A stretch of DNA of 64,000 nucleotides from Paenibacillus sp. FSL H7-0357 (GTDB lineage Bacteria; Bacillota; Bacilli; Paenibacillales; Paenibacillaceae). Where the stretch lies: assembly GCF_000758525.1 (NCBI RefSeq), contig NZ_CP009241.1, positions 1,922,001 to 1,986,000 on the forward strand, read 5' to 3'. How positions within the stretch are numbered: position 1 is the first letter of the stretch; each line of letters starts with the position of its first letter. Positions 8,221-19,110 of this stretch are shown here, one piece after another. The notes under the pieces are model-generated. The model saw only the letters and a program-made list of their open reading frames with translations. It did no database searches and was not told where the DNA came from. The position numbers and the translations under genes are program-made.

Positions 8221-9149
8221 GTCTGATTGCCGGAACTGTAGTTAAACTGGATGTACTCCGGGAAGTATCGCCTTACGGCTACTTCCTGGGTGCCGGTGAT
8301 CAGGATGTTATGCTGCATTATACGGAGCTGGTTGGCAGCAAGCCCAAGCCGGGCGATAAAGTGGAAGTATTCATCTTCTTCGATACGGAAGACCGGCTCG
8401 CGGCAACAATGAAGAAGCCTTTTCTGACACTTGGTGAAATGGCATTGCTGGAAGTCGCAGATATTCATCCCCGTCTCGGCTGCTTTCTGGAAATGGGACT
8501 CGGACGCCAGCTCCTGCTGCCGATCCGCGAGCTTCCTGAACTGATCGAGCTGCGCCCGCAGGTTGGTGACAAAGTATTTGTCATGATGGAGCACGATAAG
8601 CAGGGGCGTCTCCGTGCCAAGCTGGCCGGTGAACAGGAGCTTGCTCCGCTGGCGCTTCCTGCGCCAACCTCATGGATGGGGCAAATGGTGACCGCAAGAG
8701 TGTACAAACCGCTGCAAATGGGCACCTTCGTGCTTGTGGACGGCGGAGTACTGGGCTTCGGCATTATCGGAATGGTTCATTCCTCGGAACGTAGCCGTCT
8801 GCTGCGTCTGGGCGAGCAGTTTGAAGCCCGGGTCTCACATATCCGCGAGGATGGCCGGGTCAACCTTTCCATGACCCACCGCAAGGAAGTGGGACGTGAT
8901 GTGGATTCCGCTGCTTTGCTGGACTTTCTGAATTCCCGACCGGGCGGTGCCATGCCGTATTCGGATGCCACGCCTCCGGATATTATCAAGCAGCGCTTCG
9001 GCATCAGCAAGTCGGCCTTCAAACGGGCGATGGGCAAGCTGATGAAGGAAGGCCTCATTACCCAGAAGGAGAATTGGACCTACCTTGCAGGCAAGGAAGA
9101 CACAGCTCCGGATGAGAATCAGGGCGATGAAGGAACATCGGAGAATTAA
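8217..9149 (+). CDS. cvfB: CvfB-type S1 RNA-binding protein
   Basis: A 310-residue protein with three to four S1-like beta-barrel segments: residues 3-60; 68-130; and 140-215, with the S1 ending SHIREDGRVNLSM. A C-terminal winged helix (DIIKQRFGISKSAFKRAMGKLMKEGLI) follows. This is the architecture of CvfB/YitL, an RNA-binding virulence and expression regulator in Firmicutes. Its place between rsfS and the yqeM-type methyltransferase is absent from the B. subtilis order, so it is an insertion in the operon, but the four-base overlap with rsfS shows tight coupling. Confidence 0.88.
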   Translation: MSLIAGTVVKLDVLREVSPYGYFLGAGDQDVMLHYTELVGSKPKPGDKVEVFIFFDTEDRLAATMKKPFLTLGEMALLEVADIHPRLGCFLEMGLGRQLLLPIRELPELIELRPQVGDKVFVMMEHDKQGRLRAKLAGEQELAPLALPAPTSWMGQMVTARVYKPLQMGTFVLVDGGVLGFGIIGMVHSSERSRLLRLGEQFEARVSHIREDGRVNLSMTHRKEVGRDVDSAALLDFLNSRPGGAMPYSDATPPDIIKQRFGISKSAFKRAMGKLMKEGLITQKENWTYLAGKEDTAPDENQGDEGTSEN

Positions 9150-9200
9150 GCGGTTATGACAGCATTTGATTACAGGTAATTATAGAAAGCGGTGTGCGCA

Positions 9201-9971
9201 GTGTCTTCCTATGGGAAATTTGCATATGTATACGACGAGCTTATGGCCGATATGCCATATCCGGATTGGCTGGAGTTTGCGGAAACCGCCTGGAAGCTGC
9301 ACGGAAAGCCGCTCACCGTGGCCGAACTCGGCTGCGGAACCGGCAGCATTACCATTCCGCTTGCCGCATCAGGGTATCATATGACGGGCATTGACCTCTC
9401 TTCCGACATGCTGTCTGTGGCGCAAAAGAAGCTGGAGGAGCATCCGCAGGGCCGCAGGTTCTTGCGGGAGGGCAGTGTGCGCTGGGTAAGGCAGAATATG
9501 AAGGAATGGGAGCTGCCGGAACCGGTGGATTCCGTTATTTCTTTCTGTGATTGCCTCAACTATGTGCTGGAAGAGCAGGACGTTCAAGCGGTTTTCGCCA
9601 GTACCTTTGCCGGTCTTAAGCCGGGAGGAACCTTCCTGTTTGACGTGCATCATCCCAATACATTGATCCGTTACGAGGAAGAGCAGCCCTTTTTCATGAA
9701 TGAGCCCTCCATATCGTATATTTGGACCAGTGAGCTGGATGTGCCGCGGCGGGAAATTGAGCATCATCTGTCTATCTTTGTTCGTGAAGAGGAACGGGGT
9801 GATCTGTACCGCCGCTTTGAGGAGACTCATGTGCAGCGGGCTTATGATCCGGAGTGGATGACAGCGGAACTGCTGAAAGCCGGATTCAGTGATGTGAAGA
9901 CCTATGCTGACTTCGAATGGGTAGAGGCGGATGACAGTGCCCAGCGGTTGTTTTATGTAGCAGTGAAATAA
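9201..9971 (+). CDS. yqeM: YqeM-type class I SAM-dependent methyltransferase
   Basis: A 256-residue class I methyltransferase. Motif I is VAELGCGTGSITIPLA (about residues 40-55), followed by GIDLSSDMLSVAQ and the post-motif stretch DSVISFCDCLNYVLE. It is the YqeM protein that closes the yqe operon. The GTG at 9201 gives the usual SSYGKFAYVYDELM start; a GTG at 9192 is in frame. The methylated substrate is unknown. An intrinsic terminator follows directly. Confidence 0.87.
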   Translation: MSSYGKFAYVYDELMADMPYPDWLEFAETAWKLHGKPLTVAELGCGTGSITIPLAASGYHMTGIDLSSDMLSVAQKKLEEHPQGRRFLREGSVRWVRQNMKEWELPEPVDSVISFCDCLNYVLEEQDVQAVFASTFAGLKPGGTFLFDVHHPNTLIRYEEEQPFFMNEPSISYIWTSELDVPRREIEHHLSIFVREEERGDLYRRFEETHVQRAYDPEWMTAELLKAGFSDVKTYADFEWVEADDSAQRLFYVAVK

Positions 9972-9987
9972 ACCATATGCTTATGTG

Positions 9988-10017
9988 GGTCCTTGCCCGG
10001 AGGGTGAGGGCCTTTTT
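9988..10017 (+). terminator. Terminator of the yqe operon
   Basis: GGTCCTTGCCC pairs with GGGTGAGGGCC (three G-U pairs) across a three-base loop and is followed by TTTTT. It lies 16 bases after the yqeM stop. Confidence 0.85.
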
Positions 10018-10086
10018 GCGCGTAATCCGATTGTTCCAATAAGGAACCGGCCCGTACTTAGGCAAGGGCCGGCATCTTCCAACCTT

Positions 10087-10245
10087 TTACCGGTGCTCAA
10101 ACAAATCGATCGCGCCTAAGACAATATGCGCCAGACCAAAGCCAAGCACGCCGGTTGCGGCCAGCTTGTATTTGCTTCCCAGAAAAGCTGCGCCGGAAGC
10201 GGAAACTACGGTACCAAGAACGGCAGGGATCAGACCTTCACGCAT
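10087..10245 (-). CDS. Small hydrophobic protein (52 aa)
   Basis: The protein reads MREGLIPAVLGTVVSASGAA and continues to LFEHR. Two hydrophobic, glycine- and alanine-rich helices (about residues 5-22 and 28-46) suggest a small integral membrane protein. The start is supported by GAAGGAG seven to eight bases upstream on the minus strand. I do not recognise a characterised family. It is a single gene between the yqe terminator and the regulator at 10390. Confidence 0.65.
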   Translation of the reverse strand: MREGLIPAVLGTVVSASGAAFLGSKYKLAATGVLGFGLAHIVLGAIDLFEHR

Positions 10246-10340
10246 ATGAAACACTCCTTCTCGGTGGTATGGGAGACATCGGTTAGTGTGGGTTAAGCCG
10301 ATGACAATTATACAGGCAGGAAATGCTTCACATAGACATG

Positions 10341-10380
10341 AAAAAAAGACCATCTTCTGGGCTAGCCGCCTGGGATGGTC
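10341..10380 (-). terminator. Terminator of the HTH regulator gene (minus strand)
   Basis: Read on the minus strand, GACCATC ... GATGGTC forms a stem followed by a run of seven T. It lies just downstream of the stop of the regulator at 10390. Confidence 0.75.
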
Positions 10381-10389
10381 CTTGTGTGA

Positions 10390-11346
10390 TTACTCGGTTG
10401 TTGTCATGGAAACACAGCTGCCAACTTCTTCAACCTCATGTACATTATAAAGCACGCGGGCCATCAGATCCTGGCTGTAATTGCCGAAATGCTTGCCGTA
10501 AATGGTCAGTCCGCGTTTGTTGACCGGCTTGTCGGTAACGGCAATGCGGAAGGTCAGCTCGCTTTTGTAGTCCAGCTTAATATCATCAAGGGTAATGTCC
10601 GAAATGCGGCAGCCGTCGATAAAGCTTCCTTCATTGTTGATCCGGATCAGTTTGAGCATGCCGTATTGATTCAGGTGAGGAGGCCACCAGTCTGGATTAA
10701 AGGTACCGCGCTGATCCCCGAAGTCTCCGGGACTGGTCCAGTAACCGATTTCGATGCCGTTTACATAAAAGTAGAGGTCTGAAGGATAGTTATCGCTGAA
10801 ACCGGGAGCCTCCGAGCCAATTTCCATGGAGAACTGAATTTCACGGAAGGTCTGATTGGCCTTAAGATAGTTCGGAATGCGGTATTCCAGGAATCCTTCA
10901 GCCATCCAGATAATCTCCGAATCAATCCGCTGGGGATCTGCGAAATAGCGCGGCTCGTCGAAGTCACCGATAATGCTGTCCTTGGTGGCCAGCCCGCAGG
11001 TAGGAACAGCCTGATAGTTGCTGTAATGGCCAACCTGAATCTCAACTTCATAAAGGTTGTCGACATCCTTGCTGCGGAGATCAACCATCAGCTTATCTTT
11101 ATTAAGGTAACAGACTTTCTGAATGCCATGTTTGCCTACAGAAGTATTAATCTCGATCAGGCCGCTTTCTTCCAGCTTCTTGATATGCATCGTGATGGCG
11201 CCATTGCTGAGATTCAGCTTCTTGGCGATTTCATTCAGGTTGAGTGCCTGATTGGTGGCAAGCAGCTCAAGGATCTGGATGCGAATCTCGGAGCTCAGTG
11301 CCTTGAAAATATCAATGCCACTCATTAAATCTTTAATATAAATCAT
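10390..11346 (-). CDS. ArsR-like winged-helix transcriptional regulator with a large C-terminal domain
   Basis: A 318-residue protein. Residues 8-75 form an ArsR-type helix-turn-helix (FKALSSEIRIQILELLATNQ, LNLNEIAKKLNLSNGAITMH, IKKLEESGLIEI). The remaining 240 residues are a beta-rich domain (YFYVNGIEIGYWTSPGDFGD, then ADITLDDIKLDYKS-like strands) that could bind a sugar ligand. It is divergent from the GH51/ABC arabinan operon and is probably its local regulator; this is inferred from position. The start ATG 11346 follows AGGAAGG. An imperfect 13-bp dyad lies upstream in the shared intergenic region. Confidence 0.8.
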   Translation of the reverse strand: MIYIKDLMSGIDIFKALSSEIRIQILELLATNQALNLNEIAKKLNLSNGAITMHIKKLEESGLIEINTSVGKHGIQKVCYLNKDKLMVDLRSKDVDNLYEVEIQVGHYSNYQAVPTCGLATKDSIIGDFDEPRYFADPQRIDSEIIWMAEGFLEYRIPNYLKANQTFREIQFSMEIGSEAPGFSDNYPSDLYFYVNGIEIGYWTSPGDFGDQRGTFNPDWWPPHLNQYGMLKLIRINNEGSFIDGCRISDITLDDIKLDYKSELTFRIAVTDKPVNKRGLTIYGKHFGNYSQDLMARVLYNVHEVEEVGSCVSMTTTE

Positions 11347-13223
<1,877 letters not shown>

Positions 13224-13315
13224 TCTTGGGTTCCCTGGCAGGCAACAAACTGAGTTCATTGTTTGCAAAAACATTTTTGTAGATGATTTACTAATTTAAT
13301 TATTAGGAGGAGAAA

Positions 13316-14563
13316 GTGTTGAAGAAAAAGTGGGGTTTTTCGGCATTAGCACTTGTTCTATCATTATCGACGGTATTGGCAGGCTGCGGGAAAGATGATT
13401 CAAAGACAATAACCTTCTGGACGCCGCTGACCGGTGATGACGGTGCCTATATGGACCAGCTTGTTAAAGATTACAATGCTACCAATCCAGAGATAAAGGT
13501 GAAGCATGTAATTACCGCGGATATGTATACCAAAATTTCGACGGTTCTGAACTCCGGCAAAGGCGTGCCTGACTTGGCCATTATCCACGCTGACCGTGTA
13601 CCGGGTTATGTGAAGCAAGGAACACTTGAGCCAATGACTGCAGTAACAACTGCTCAGCCTGAAATTAAACAAGACAATTACCTGCCGCAAGCGTGGTCAA
13701 CAGGTACAATAGATGGAACTCAATATACAGTGCCTCTCGATATTCACAGTAATGTTATGTACTACAATAAAGATTTGCTTAAGAAATATGGTGCGGAATC
13801 CTTCCTCGACGACAATGTGGTGACGATAGATGAAATGCTGTCGCTGAAAGGTAAATTGGCTGAAGGCGACTTTGTGGTCAACGATGCCCTGCTGGGCTGG
13901 GTTATCCTCGGGCAAATCCAGAACCTTGGCGGAGATATCCAGGAGAATGGAAAACCTGCTGTAAACACACCGGTGATGAAACAAGCTTTTGAAAATGTTA
14001 AAAAGATCAACGATGCCGGTCTGATGACACCGTTTGGTGAAGACGGATACCTGATGTTCCAATCGGGCAATGTATTGTTCTCCACAGACGGCACTTGGAG
14101 CTCCACAGCGCATGCTGGAGTTGAAGGCCTCAATTTCGGAGTAACCAACGTATATTCCAACACGGCTGACAAGTTCACGAACAGATCCTCTTCGCACTTG
14201 TTCTCCATGTTCAAGAATAAAGACAGATCTGAAGAAAAGGTAGCCGGAATCGGCAATTTCCTGGAGTTCATCCGTCAGAATTCCATTGAATGGGCCAAAG
14301 CCGGACAGACCGTAGCAAGTAAAAAAGTTATTGAGAGCCCTGAGTATAAGGATTACATGCAGTCCTTCTTTACTTCGAATGAGAAAGAGATTGAATCCCT
14401 CTACATCTACACTTATGAATACTACCCATATATTGCAGAAGCAGTGGATACGTATTGCGGAGATATCGTCCGCGGCAACGTAGATATTGATGAAACTCTT
14501 CAGACAATGCAGAAGTTTGTAGAAGATAAAATCGCTGAGGGCACAAGCGGAGCAGCGAAGTAA
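13316..14563 (+). CDS. Sugar ABC transporter substrate-binding lipoprotein
   Basis: A 415-residue extracellular solute-binding protein of family 1. A signal peptide ends in the lipobox LAGC (Cys about residue 24), so it is anchored as a lipoprotein. The start is GTG 13316 or TTG 13319, after AGGAGG. Two alpha/beta lobes follow with the usual ITFWTPLTGDDGAYMDQLV opening. From its place between two arabinofuranosidase genes it probably binds arabino-oligosaccharides. The ATP-binding subunit is absent from the locus; such importers commonly share one MsmX-type ATPase. Confidence 0.9.
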   Translation: MLKKKWGFSALALVLSLSTVLAGCGKDDSKTITFWTPLTGDDGAYMDQLVKDYNATNPEIKVKHVITADMYTKISTVLNSGKGVPDLAIIHADRVPGYVKQGTLEPMTAVTTAQPEIKQDNYLPQAWSTGTIDGTQYTVPLDIHSNVMYYNKDLLKKYGAESFLDDNVVTIDEMLSLKGKLAEGDFVVNDALLGWVILGQIQNLGGDIQENGKPAVNTPVMKQAFENVKKINDAGLMTPFGEDGYLMFQSGNVLFSTDGTWSSTAHAGVEGLNFGVTNVYSNTADKFTNRSSSHLFSMFKNKDRSEEKVAGIGNFLEFIRQNSIEWAKAGQTVASKKVIESPEYKDYMQSFFTSNEKEIESLYIYTYEYYPYIAEAVDTYCGDIVRGNVDIDETLQTMQKFVEDKIAEGTSGAAK

Positions 14564-14583
14564 TAAAAGGAAGCGGAAATGAT

Positions 14584-14626
14584 TGCATGAAGCAATGTGC
14601 CGGATTACGGCACATTGCTTTATGCC
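14584..14626 (+). promoter_or_regulatory. Intercistronic hairpin between binding-protein and permease genes
   Basis: AAGCAATGTGCC pairs perfectly with GGCACATTGCTT across a seven-base loop, with further pairing outside. No T-run follows. It probably stabilises the 3' end of the binding-protein mRNA or reduces read-through into the permeases. Confidence 0.75.
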
Positions 14627-14639
14627 AAAGGAGAAAAGA

Positions 14640-15524
14640 ATGCCTATGAAAAAGAAACTTAATTTGGCGCCTGTTTTCTTTGTAGGTCCACATGTCATCT
14701 TATTTGCTGTATTTATTTTACTGCCCACGATCTACGGGATTTACGCTTCCTTTACCAAATGGAATCTGATGAATGATCCGGTCTGGGTAGGTTTAGACAA
14801 CTACAAGACCATTTTGTTTGACAACAGTTCCACCTTTCATACCCAATTTAATAACGGGCTTAAGAACACATTGATTTTTGTGCTGCTCAGTGTTCCGCTG
14901 TTGATTGTGATTCCGCTGCTTGTTGCCGTTGCACTGGAACATAAGAAAGTCAAAGGGAAAAGCCTGATCCAGTCCATCATCTACATTCCGGGCCTTATTT
15001 CCATATCTGCAGGCGCGCTGATTTGGCTGCTGCTCTTTAATAAGCAGCTCGGAATGGCGGGGAATGTGTTCGGCTCAGACGTATCCTGGCCGGCCAATCA
15101 GCCATATGCGTGGATTATCATTATTATCATTACAGTCTGGGGCGGCGTCGGGGGCAATATGATTATTTACCGTGCCTCCATAAGCGGTGTGGCACAGGAT
15201 CTGTATGAATCGGCGGAAATAGACGGGGCAGGACCCGTCCGCAGATTCACGAGTATTACATTGCCTTCCATTCGTTTTCCGCTCATCTATACCTTTGTCA
15301 TGACTACTGCCGGAGCCTTTAACGTATTCGGGCAGCCGCTCATGATGACCGACGGCGGACCACGGCAGAGCACGCATGTACTCATGATGTATATTCGTCA
15401 ACTGGCGTTCGGCAACGGGGAATCCATTGCGGGAATGGCATCGGCGATGGCGGTGTTATTGGGACTTATAATCCTGGTCATCTCGGCTCTGCAATATTAT
15501 GTGATGAACCGGAATGCAGCTTAA
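14640..15524 (+). CDS. Sugar ABC transporter permease, MalF type
   Basis: A 294-residue inner-membrane permease with six hydrophobic helices. The EAA-type cytoplasmic loop YESAEIDGAGPVRRFTSITLPSI (about residues 195-217) contacts the ATPase. ATG 14640 has AAGGAG seven bases upstream. It lies between the binding protein and the second permease, so it is one half of the channel for arabino-oligosaccharides. Confidence 0.92.
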   Translation: MPMKKKLNLAPVFFVGPHVILFAVFILLPTIYGIYASFTKWNLMNDPVWVGLDNYKTILFDNSSTFHTQFNNGLKNTLIFVLLSVPLLIVIPLLVAVALEHKKVKGKSLIQSIIYIPGLISISAGALIWLLLFNKQLGMAGNVFGSDVSWPANQPYAWIIIIIITVWGGVGGNMIIYRASISGVAQDLYESAEIDGAGPVRRFTSITLPSIRFPLIYTFVMTTAGAFNVFGQPLMMTDGGPRQSTHVLMMYIRQLAFGNGESIAGMASAMAVLLGLIILVISALQYYVMNRNAA

Positions 15525-15578
15525 CACTCGATAAGACAATGGACCAGCAATGGAAATTGAAAAGGCAGGTGTACCCGT

Positions 15579-16493
15579 ATGTCAAACCAAGCGGCACAAC
15601 AAATGGATAATAGTCCGCTTCTTAATGGACAAAACGCAGGGAAAAGAAAAGGCTCCGGCATCAGTATCTCTAAATATCTTTCCTATCTCTTCTTAATTAT
15701 TCTCTGCATTATTTGGATCGTTCCTGTCATCTTCGGAATCACAACCTCCTTCCGGTCGCAAACCGAGGTGGTCAGCTCCGGGTTCAGAATGTTCCCGAAA
15801 GAGTGGATTTTTGACAACTATATTGCGATTTTGGAAAACACCTCTACCGCACCAATCTTGCGCTGGCTGATGAACTCACTGCTTATTGCCACAATGCATA
15901 CTCTTTTGGTGGTTGTGGTAATCTCCATTACCGGTTACGGCTATTCGCGGATGAAATTTAAAGGCAGAGACACGCTCTTTTTCACCCTGCTCGGTATTTC
16001 GTTCTTCCCGGGTGTCGTGAATCTGATTCCTTCCTACAAAATTATTGATGCTCTGGGCTGGGTTAATACCTCCTGGGCAATGGTAATCCCCGGACTTGCG
16101 GGTATGGGGAATATCTTTTTGGTCAGACAGTTTATGAACGGCATTCCGAAGGAACTCGACGAATCGGCCCATGTCGATGGTGCGAGCCATTACAGAATTT
16201 ACATGTCGATTATCGTGCCGCTGATCAAGCCGGTATTGATCGTGTGTGCCCTGTTCTCGTTCACCGGATCCTGGAATGACTTCCTGTGGCCGGTAATCGT
16301 ATTCACGGATGTTGACAAAATGCCGGTTACTGCCGGACTGCTGTTGCTGCAGGATATTTATGGAAATTACCGGATGATCGGACAGCTCATGGGTTCGGCG
16401 ATTCTCGCTATCATTCCTACGCTGCTGCTGTTCGTGTTCGCGCAGAAATACTTTGTTCAATCGATAAATTTGAATTCAGGGATAAAGGGCTAA
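15579..16493 (+). CDS. Sugar ABC transporter permease, MalG type
   Basis: A 304-residue permease with a long N-terminal cytoplasmic tail and six membrane helices. The EAA loop is LDESAHVDGASHYRIYMSIIVPLIKP, and the C-terminal FVQSINLNSGIKG ends in the K-G pattern common in MalG proteins. It pairs with the permease at 14640. The following GH51 gene starts 33 bases later with a good ribosome binding site (AAGGAGAGA). Confidence 0.92.
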   Translation: MSNQAAQQMDNSPLLNGQNAGKRKGSGISISKYLSYLFLIILCIIWIVPVIFGITTSFRSQTEVVSSGFRMFPKEWIFDNYIAILENTSTAPILRWLMNSLLIATMHTLLVVVVISITGYGYSRMKFKGRDTLFFTLLGISFFPGVVNLIPSYKIIDALGWVNTSWAMVIPGLAGMGNIFLVRQFMNGIPKELDESAHVDGASHYRIYMSIIVPLIKPVLIVCALFSFTGSWNDFLWPVIVFTDVDKMPVTAGLLLLQDIYGNYRMIGQLMGSAILAIIPTLLLFVFAQKYFVQSINLNSGIKG

Positions 16494-16526
16494 ATAAAAA
16501 AAATATTAGCCAAGGAGAGAGAAACT

Positions 16527-18005
16527 ATGACTGCAAAGCTTGTGATTCACGCTGACCTACCCAAAAGCAAAATCAACAAAAATATATATGGGCATTTCGC
16601 AGAACATTTGGGCAGATGCATTTACGAAGGTCTGTGGGTAGGCGAGGATTCGCCGATTCCCAATACGGACGGCATCCGCAATGACGTCATCGAAGCGCTG
16701 AAGAAACTGGACATTCCGGTGCTGCGCTGGCCGGGTGGCTGTTTTGCCGATGAATATCACTGGAAAGACGGAATTGGACCGAGGGAAGGCCGCAAGCGGA
16801 TGGTTAATACGCACTGGGGCGGTGTAGTGGAGAATAATCATTTCGGCACCCATGAATTTTTCCGCCTGTGTGAGCTGCTGGAATGCGAACCGTATATTTG
16901 CGGCAACGTAGGCAGCGGTACGGTTCAGGAAATGTCGGAATGGGTCGAGTATATGACCTTTGACGGTGAATCGCCAATGGCGGACTGGCGCAGGGAGAAC
17001 GGAAGAGAACAGCCCTGGAACCTTAAATACTTCGGTGTCGGCAATGAGAATTGGGGCTGCGGCGGCAATATGCGTCCCGAATACTATGCGGACCTGTACC
17101 GGTGCTATCAGACCTATTCCAGAAATTACGGGGATAACCGGCTGTACAAAATTGCCGGTGGAGCGAATGTGGACGATTACAACTGGACGGAAGTATTAAT
17201 GCGGGAAGCCGGCCGTTTCATGGATGGCCTCAGCCTGCATTCCTATACCATTCCCGGCAGTTGGGAGGAGAAACGCCAGGCGCTCGGGTTCGACGAAGCT
17301 GAATGGTTCGAAACGATGCAGAAGTCACTTCATATGGATGAGCTCATTACCCGACATTCGGCCATTATGGATCAGTATGACCCGGAGAAGCGGGTAGGAT
17401 TAATTATAGATGAGTGGGGGACCTGGTTCCTGAGCGAGCCCGGAACGAACCCAGGGTTCCTGTACCAGCAGAACACTTTGAGAGATGCGCTGGTAGCAGG
17501 CATCCATCTCAATATTTTTCAGAATCACAGCAGCCGGGTGCAGATGGCCAATATTGCGCAGATGGTAAATGTCCTGCAGGCGCTGGTCCTGACCGAAGGC
17601 GATAAATTACTGCTAACCCCTACGTATCATGTGTTTGAGATGTATAAGGTGCATCAGGATAATGAATTGCTCGATGTTGCCTTTGAGAGTCCGCAATACA
17701 CCAGCGGGGGGGTTGCTATTTCACAGCTTAGCGTATCTGCTTCACGTGACGGGGAAGGCAAGATCTATGTGTCGATCTGCAACTTGAGCCATGAGGACGG
17801 TGCAACTCTCAGTTTTGGTATCGGTGGTGCAGCACCAACCCGGGTAACCGGGCGAATTCTGACGCATACGGAGCTTGGTGCACATAACACGTTCCAGACG
17901 CCAGACAAGGTAGCGCCGTCTGTCTATGAAGCTGCAGCTTTGGAGGATGGACTGCTGAACTGTGTCCTTCCGCCTGCGTCTGTAGTTGTGCTTACTTTGG
18001 AGTAG
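16527..18005 (+). CDS. GH51 alpha-L-arabinofuranosidase (second copy)
   Basis: A 492-residue cytoplasmic GH51 enzyme. The acid/base is Glu174 in GNENWGCGG and the nucleophile Glu296 in IIDEWGTWF. It is only distantly similar to the first copy ([17 protein letters not shown] versus [17 protein letters not shown]), so the two are not a recent duplication. Different linkage preference (for example alpha-1,5 versus alpha-1,2/1,3) is a reasonable inference. It is followed by the GH43 gene in the same operon. Confidence 0.93.
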   Translation: MTAKLVIHADLPKSKINKNIYGHFAEHLGRCIYEGLWVGEDSPIPNTDGIRNDVIEALKKLDIPVLRWPGGCFADEYHWKDGIGPREGRKRMVNTHWGGVVENNHFGTHEFFRLCELLECEPYICGNVGSGTVQEMSEWVEYMTFDGESPMADWRRENGREQPWNLKYFGVGNENWGCGGNMRPEYYADLYRCYQTYSRNYGDNRLYKIAGGANVDDYNWTEVLMREAGRFMDGLSLHSYTIPGSWEEKRQALGFDEAEWFETMQKSLHMDELITRHSAIMDQYDPEKRVGLIIDEWGTWFLSEPGTNPGFLYQQNTLRDALVAGIHLNIFQNHSSRVQMANIAQMVNVLQALVLTEGDKLLLTPTYHVFEMYKVHQDNELLDVAFESPQYTSGGVAISQLSVSASRDGEGKIYVSICNLSHEDGATLSFGIGGAAPTRVTGRILTHTELGAHNTFQTPDKVAPSVYEAAALEDGLLNCVLPPASVVVLTLE

Positions 18006-18060
18006 AGAAGCAGCGAATTCATTCTTTATATTTACTGATCAGATCAAAGGAGAAACCATT

Positions 18061-19023
18061 ATGAACACAAATAGAGAATACAGCAATCCGCTTGTGGAAC
18101 AGCGCGCTGATCCATGGGTGTATAAACATGCTGATGGCTATTATTACTTCACCGCTTCCGTGCCGGAATATGACCGGATCGAGGTGCGCCGGTCAGAGAC
18201 CATTGAAGGACTTACTGAAGCCGTGCCGGTTGTAGCCTGGCGGAAATATGAGACGGGACCGCTAAGCGCAAATATATGGGCACCTGAAATTCATTATATT
18301 GACGGGAAATGGTACATTTATTTCGCCGCTGCCCGCACAACCGAAACGAACGAGGGTTTGTTCGATCACCGTATGTTTGCCCTGGAGAACGAATCGGCCA
18401 ATCCGCTCGAAGGCGCATGGGTAGAGAAAGGCCAGGTGAAAACAGCCTGGGAGTCCTTTGCCCTGGACGCGACTACGTTCCAGCACAAGGGAGTGCTGTA
18501 TTATGTATGGGCGCAGAAGGACCCTGAAATTCCAGGGAACTCCAACCTTTACATTTCCGAAATGAGCAACCCCTGGACCTTGACCGGTCCCCAGACCATG
18601 ATTGCGACACCTGAGTATTCCTGGGAGAAGATTGGCTTCAGTGTAAATGAAGGCGCAGCGGTACTGAGACGCAACGGCCGCATATTCATGAGCTTCTCGG
18701 CCAGTGCTACCGATTACAATTACTGCATGGGCCTGCTGTATGCCGATGAAGACAGCGATCTGCTGGATGCTGCATCTTGGACTAAACATCCCGAGCCTGT
18801 GTTCAAGACCAGTGAAGAGAACGGACAGTACGGTCCGGGACACAACAGCTTCACTGTGAATGAACAAGGTGAAGATGTGCTGATCTACCATGCCCGCAAT
18901 TATAAAGAAATTACCGGCGATCCGCTTTATGACCCCAACCGTCATACCCGTGCACAGGTGCTGCATTGGAACGAAGACGGCACACCAAACTTCGGCCTGC
19001 CCGTGAAGGACAGCAGCAAGTAA
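18061..19023 (+). CDS. GH43 family glycosidase (arabinosidase-like)
   Basis: A 320-residue five-bladed propeller enzyme without signal peptide. The general base is probably Asp17 in QRADPWVYKHADGYYYFTAS, WAPEIHYIDGKWYIYFAAAR carries the middle acidic position, and the proton donor Glu lies in SVNEGAAVLRRNGRIFMSFS. This sequence type is found in exo-acting alpha-L-arabinofuranosidases and beta-xylosidases. The arabinose-rich neighbourhood favours the former. AAAGGAG precedes ATG 18061. It is the last gene of the operon. Confidence 0.88.
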   Translation: MNTNREYSNPLVEQRADPWVYKHADGYYYFTASVPEYDRIEVRRSETIEGLTEAVPVVAWRKYETGPLSANIWAPEIHYIDGKWYIYFAAARTTETNEGLFDHRMFALENESANPLEGAWVEKGQVKTAWESFALDATTFQHKGVLYYVWAQKDPEIPGNSNLYISEMSNPWTLTGPQTMIATPEYSWEKIGFSVNEGAAVLRRNGRIFMSFSASATDYNYCMGLLYADEDSDLLDAASWTKHPEPVFKTSEENGQYGPGHNSFTVNEQGEDVLIYHARNYKEITGDPLYDPNRHTRAQVLHWNEDGTPNFGLPVKDSSK

Positions 19024-19050
19024 GGTTCTGAACTGAGCAGCTGCAAACCA

Positions 19051-19100
19051 ACAAAGAGTCCAGGAATCCCGTATAACCATGGGGACCTGGACTCTTTGCT
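19051..19100. terminator. Probable bidirectional terminator between convergent genes
   Basis: ACAAAGAGTCCAGG pairs with CCTGGACTCTTTG across a 21-base loop. It lies between the GH43 stop and the 3' end of the AraC gene. The T-run is poor, so efficiency is uncertain. Confidence 0.55.
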
Positions 19101-19110
19101 GTTGGTGTAT

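Noticed and set aside
13697..14728. A 343-codon minus-strand frame opposite the sugar-binding protein gene
   Set aside because: Antisense shadow; no motifs, and it runs across the intercistronic hairpin.
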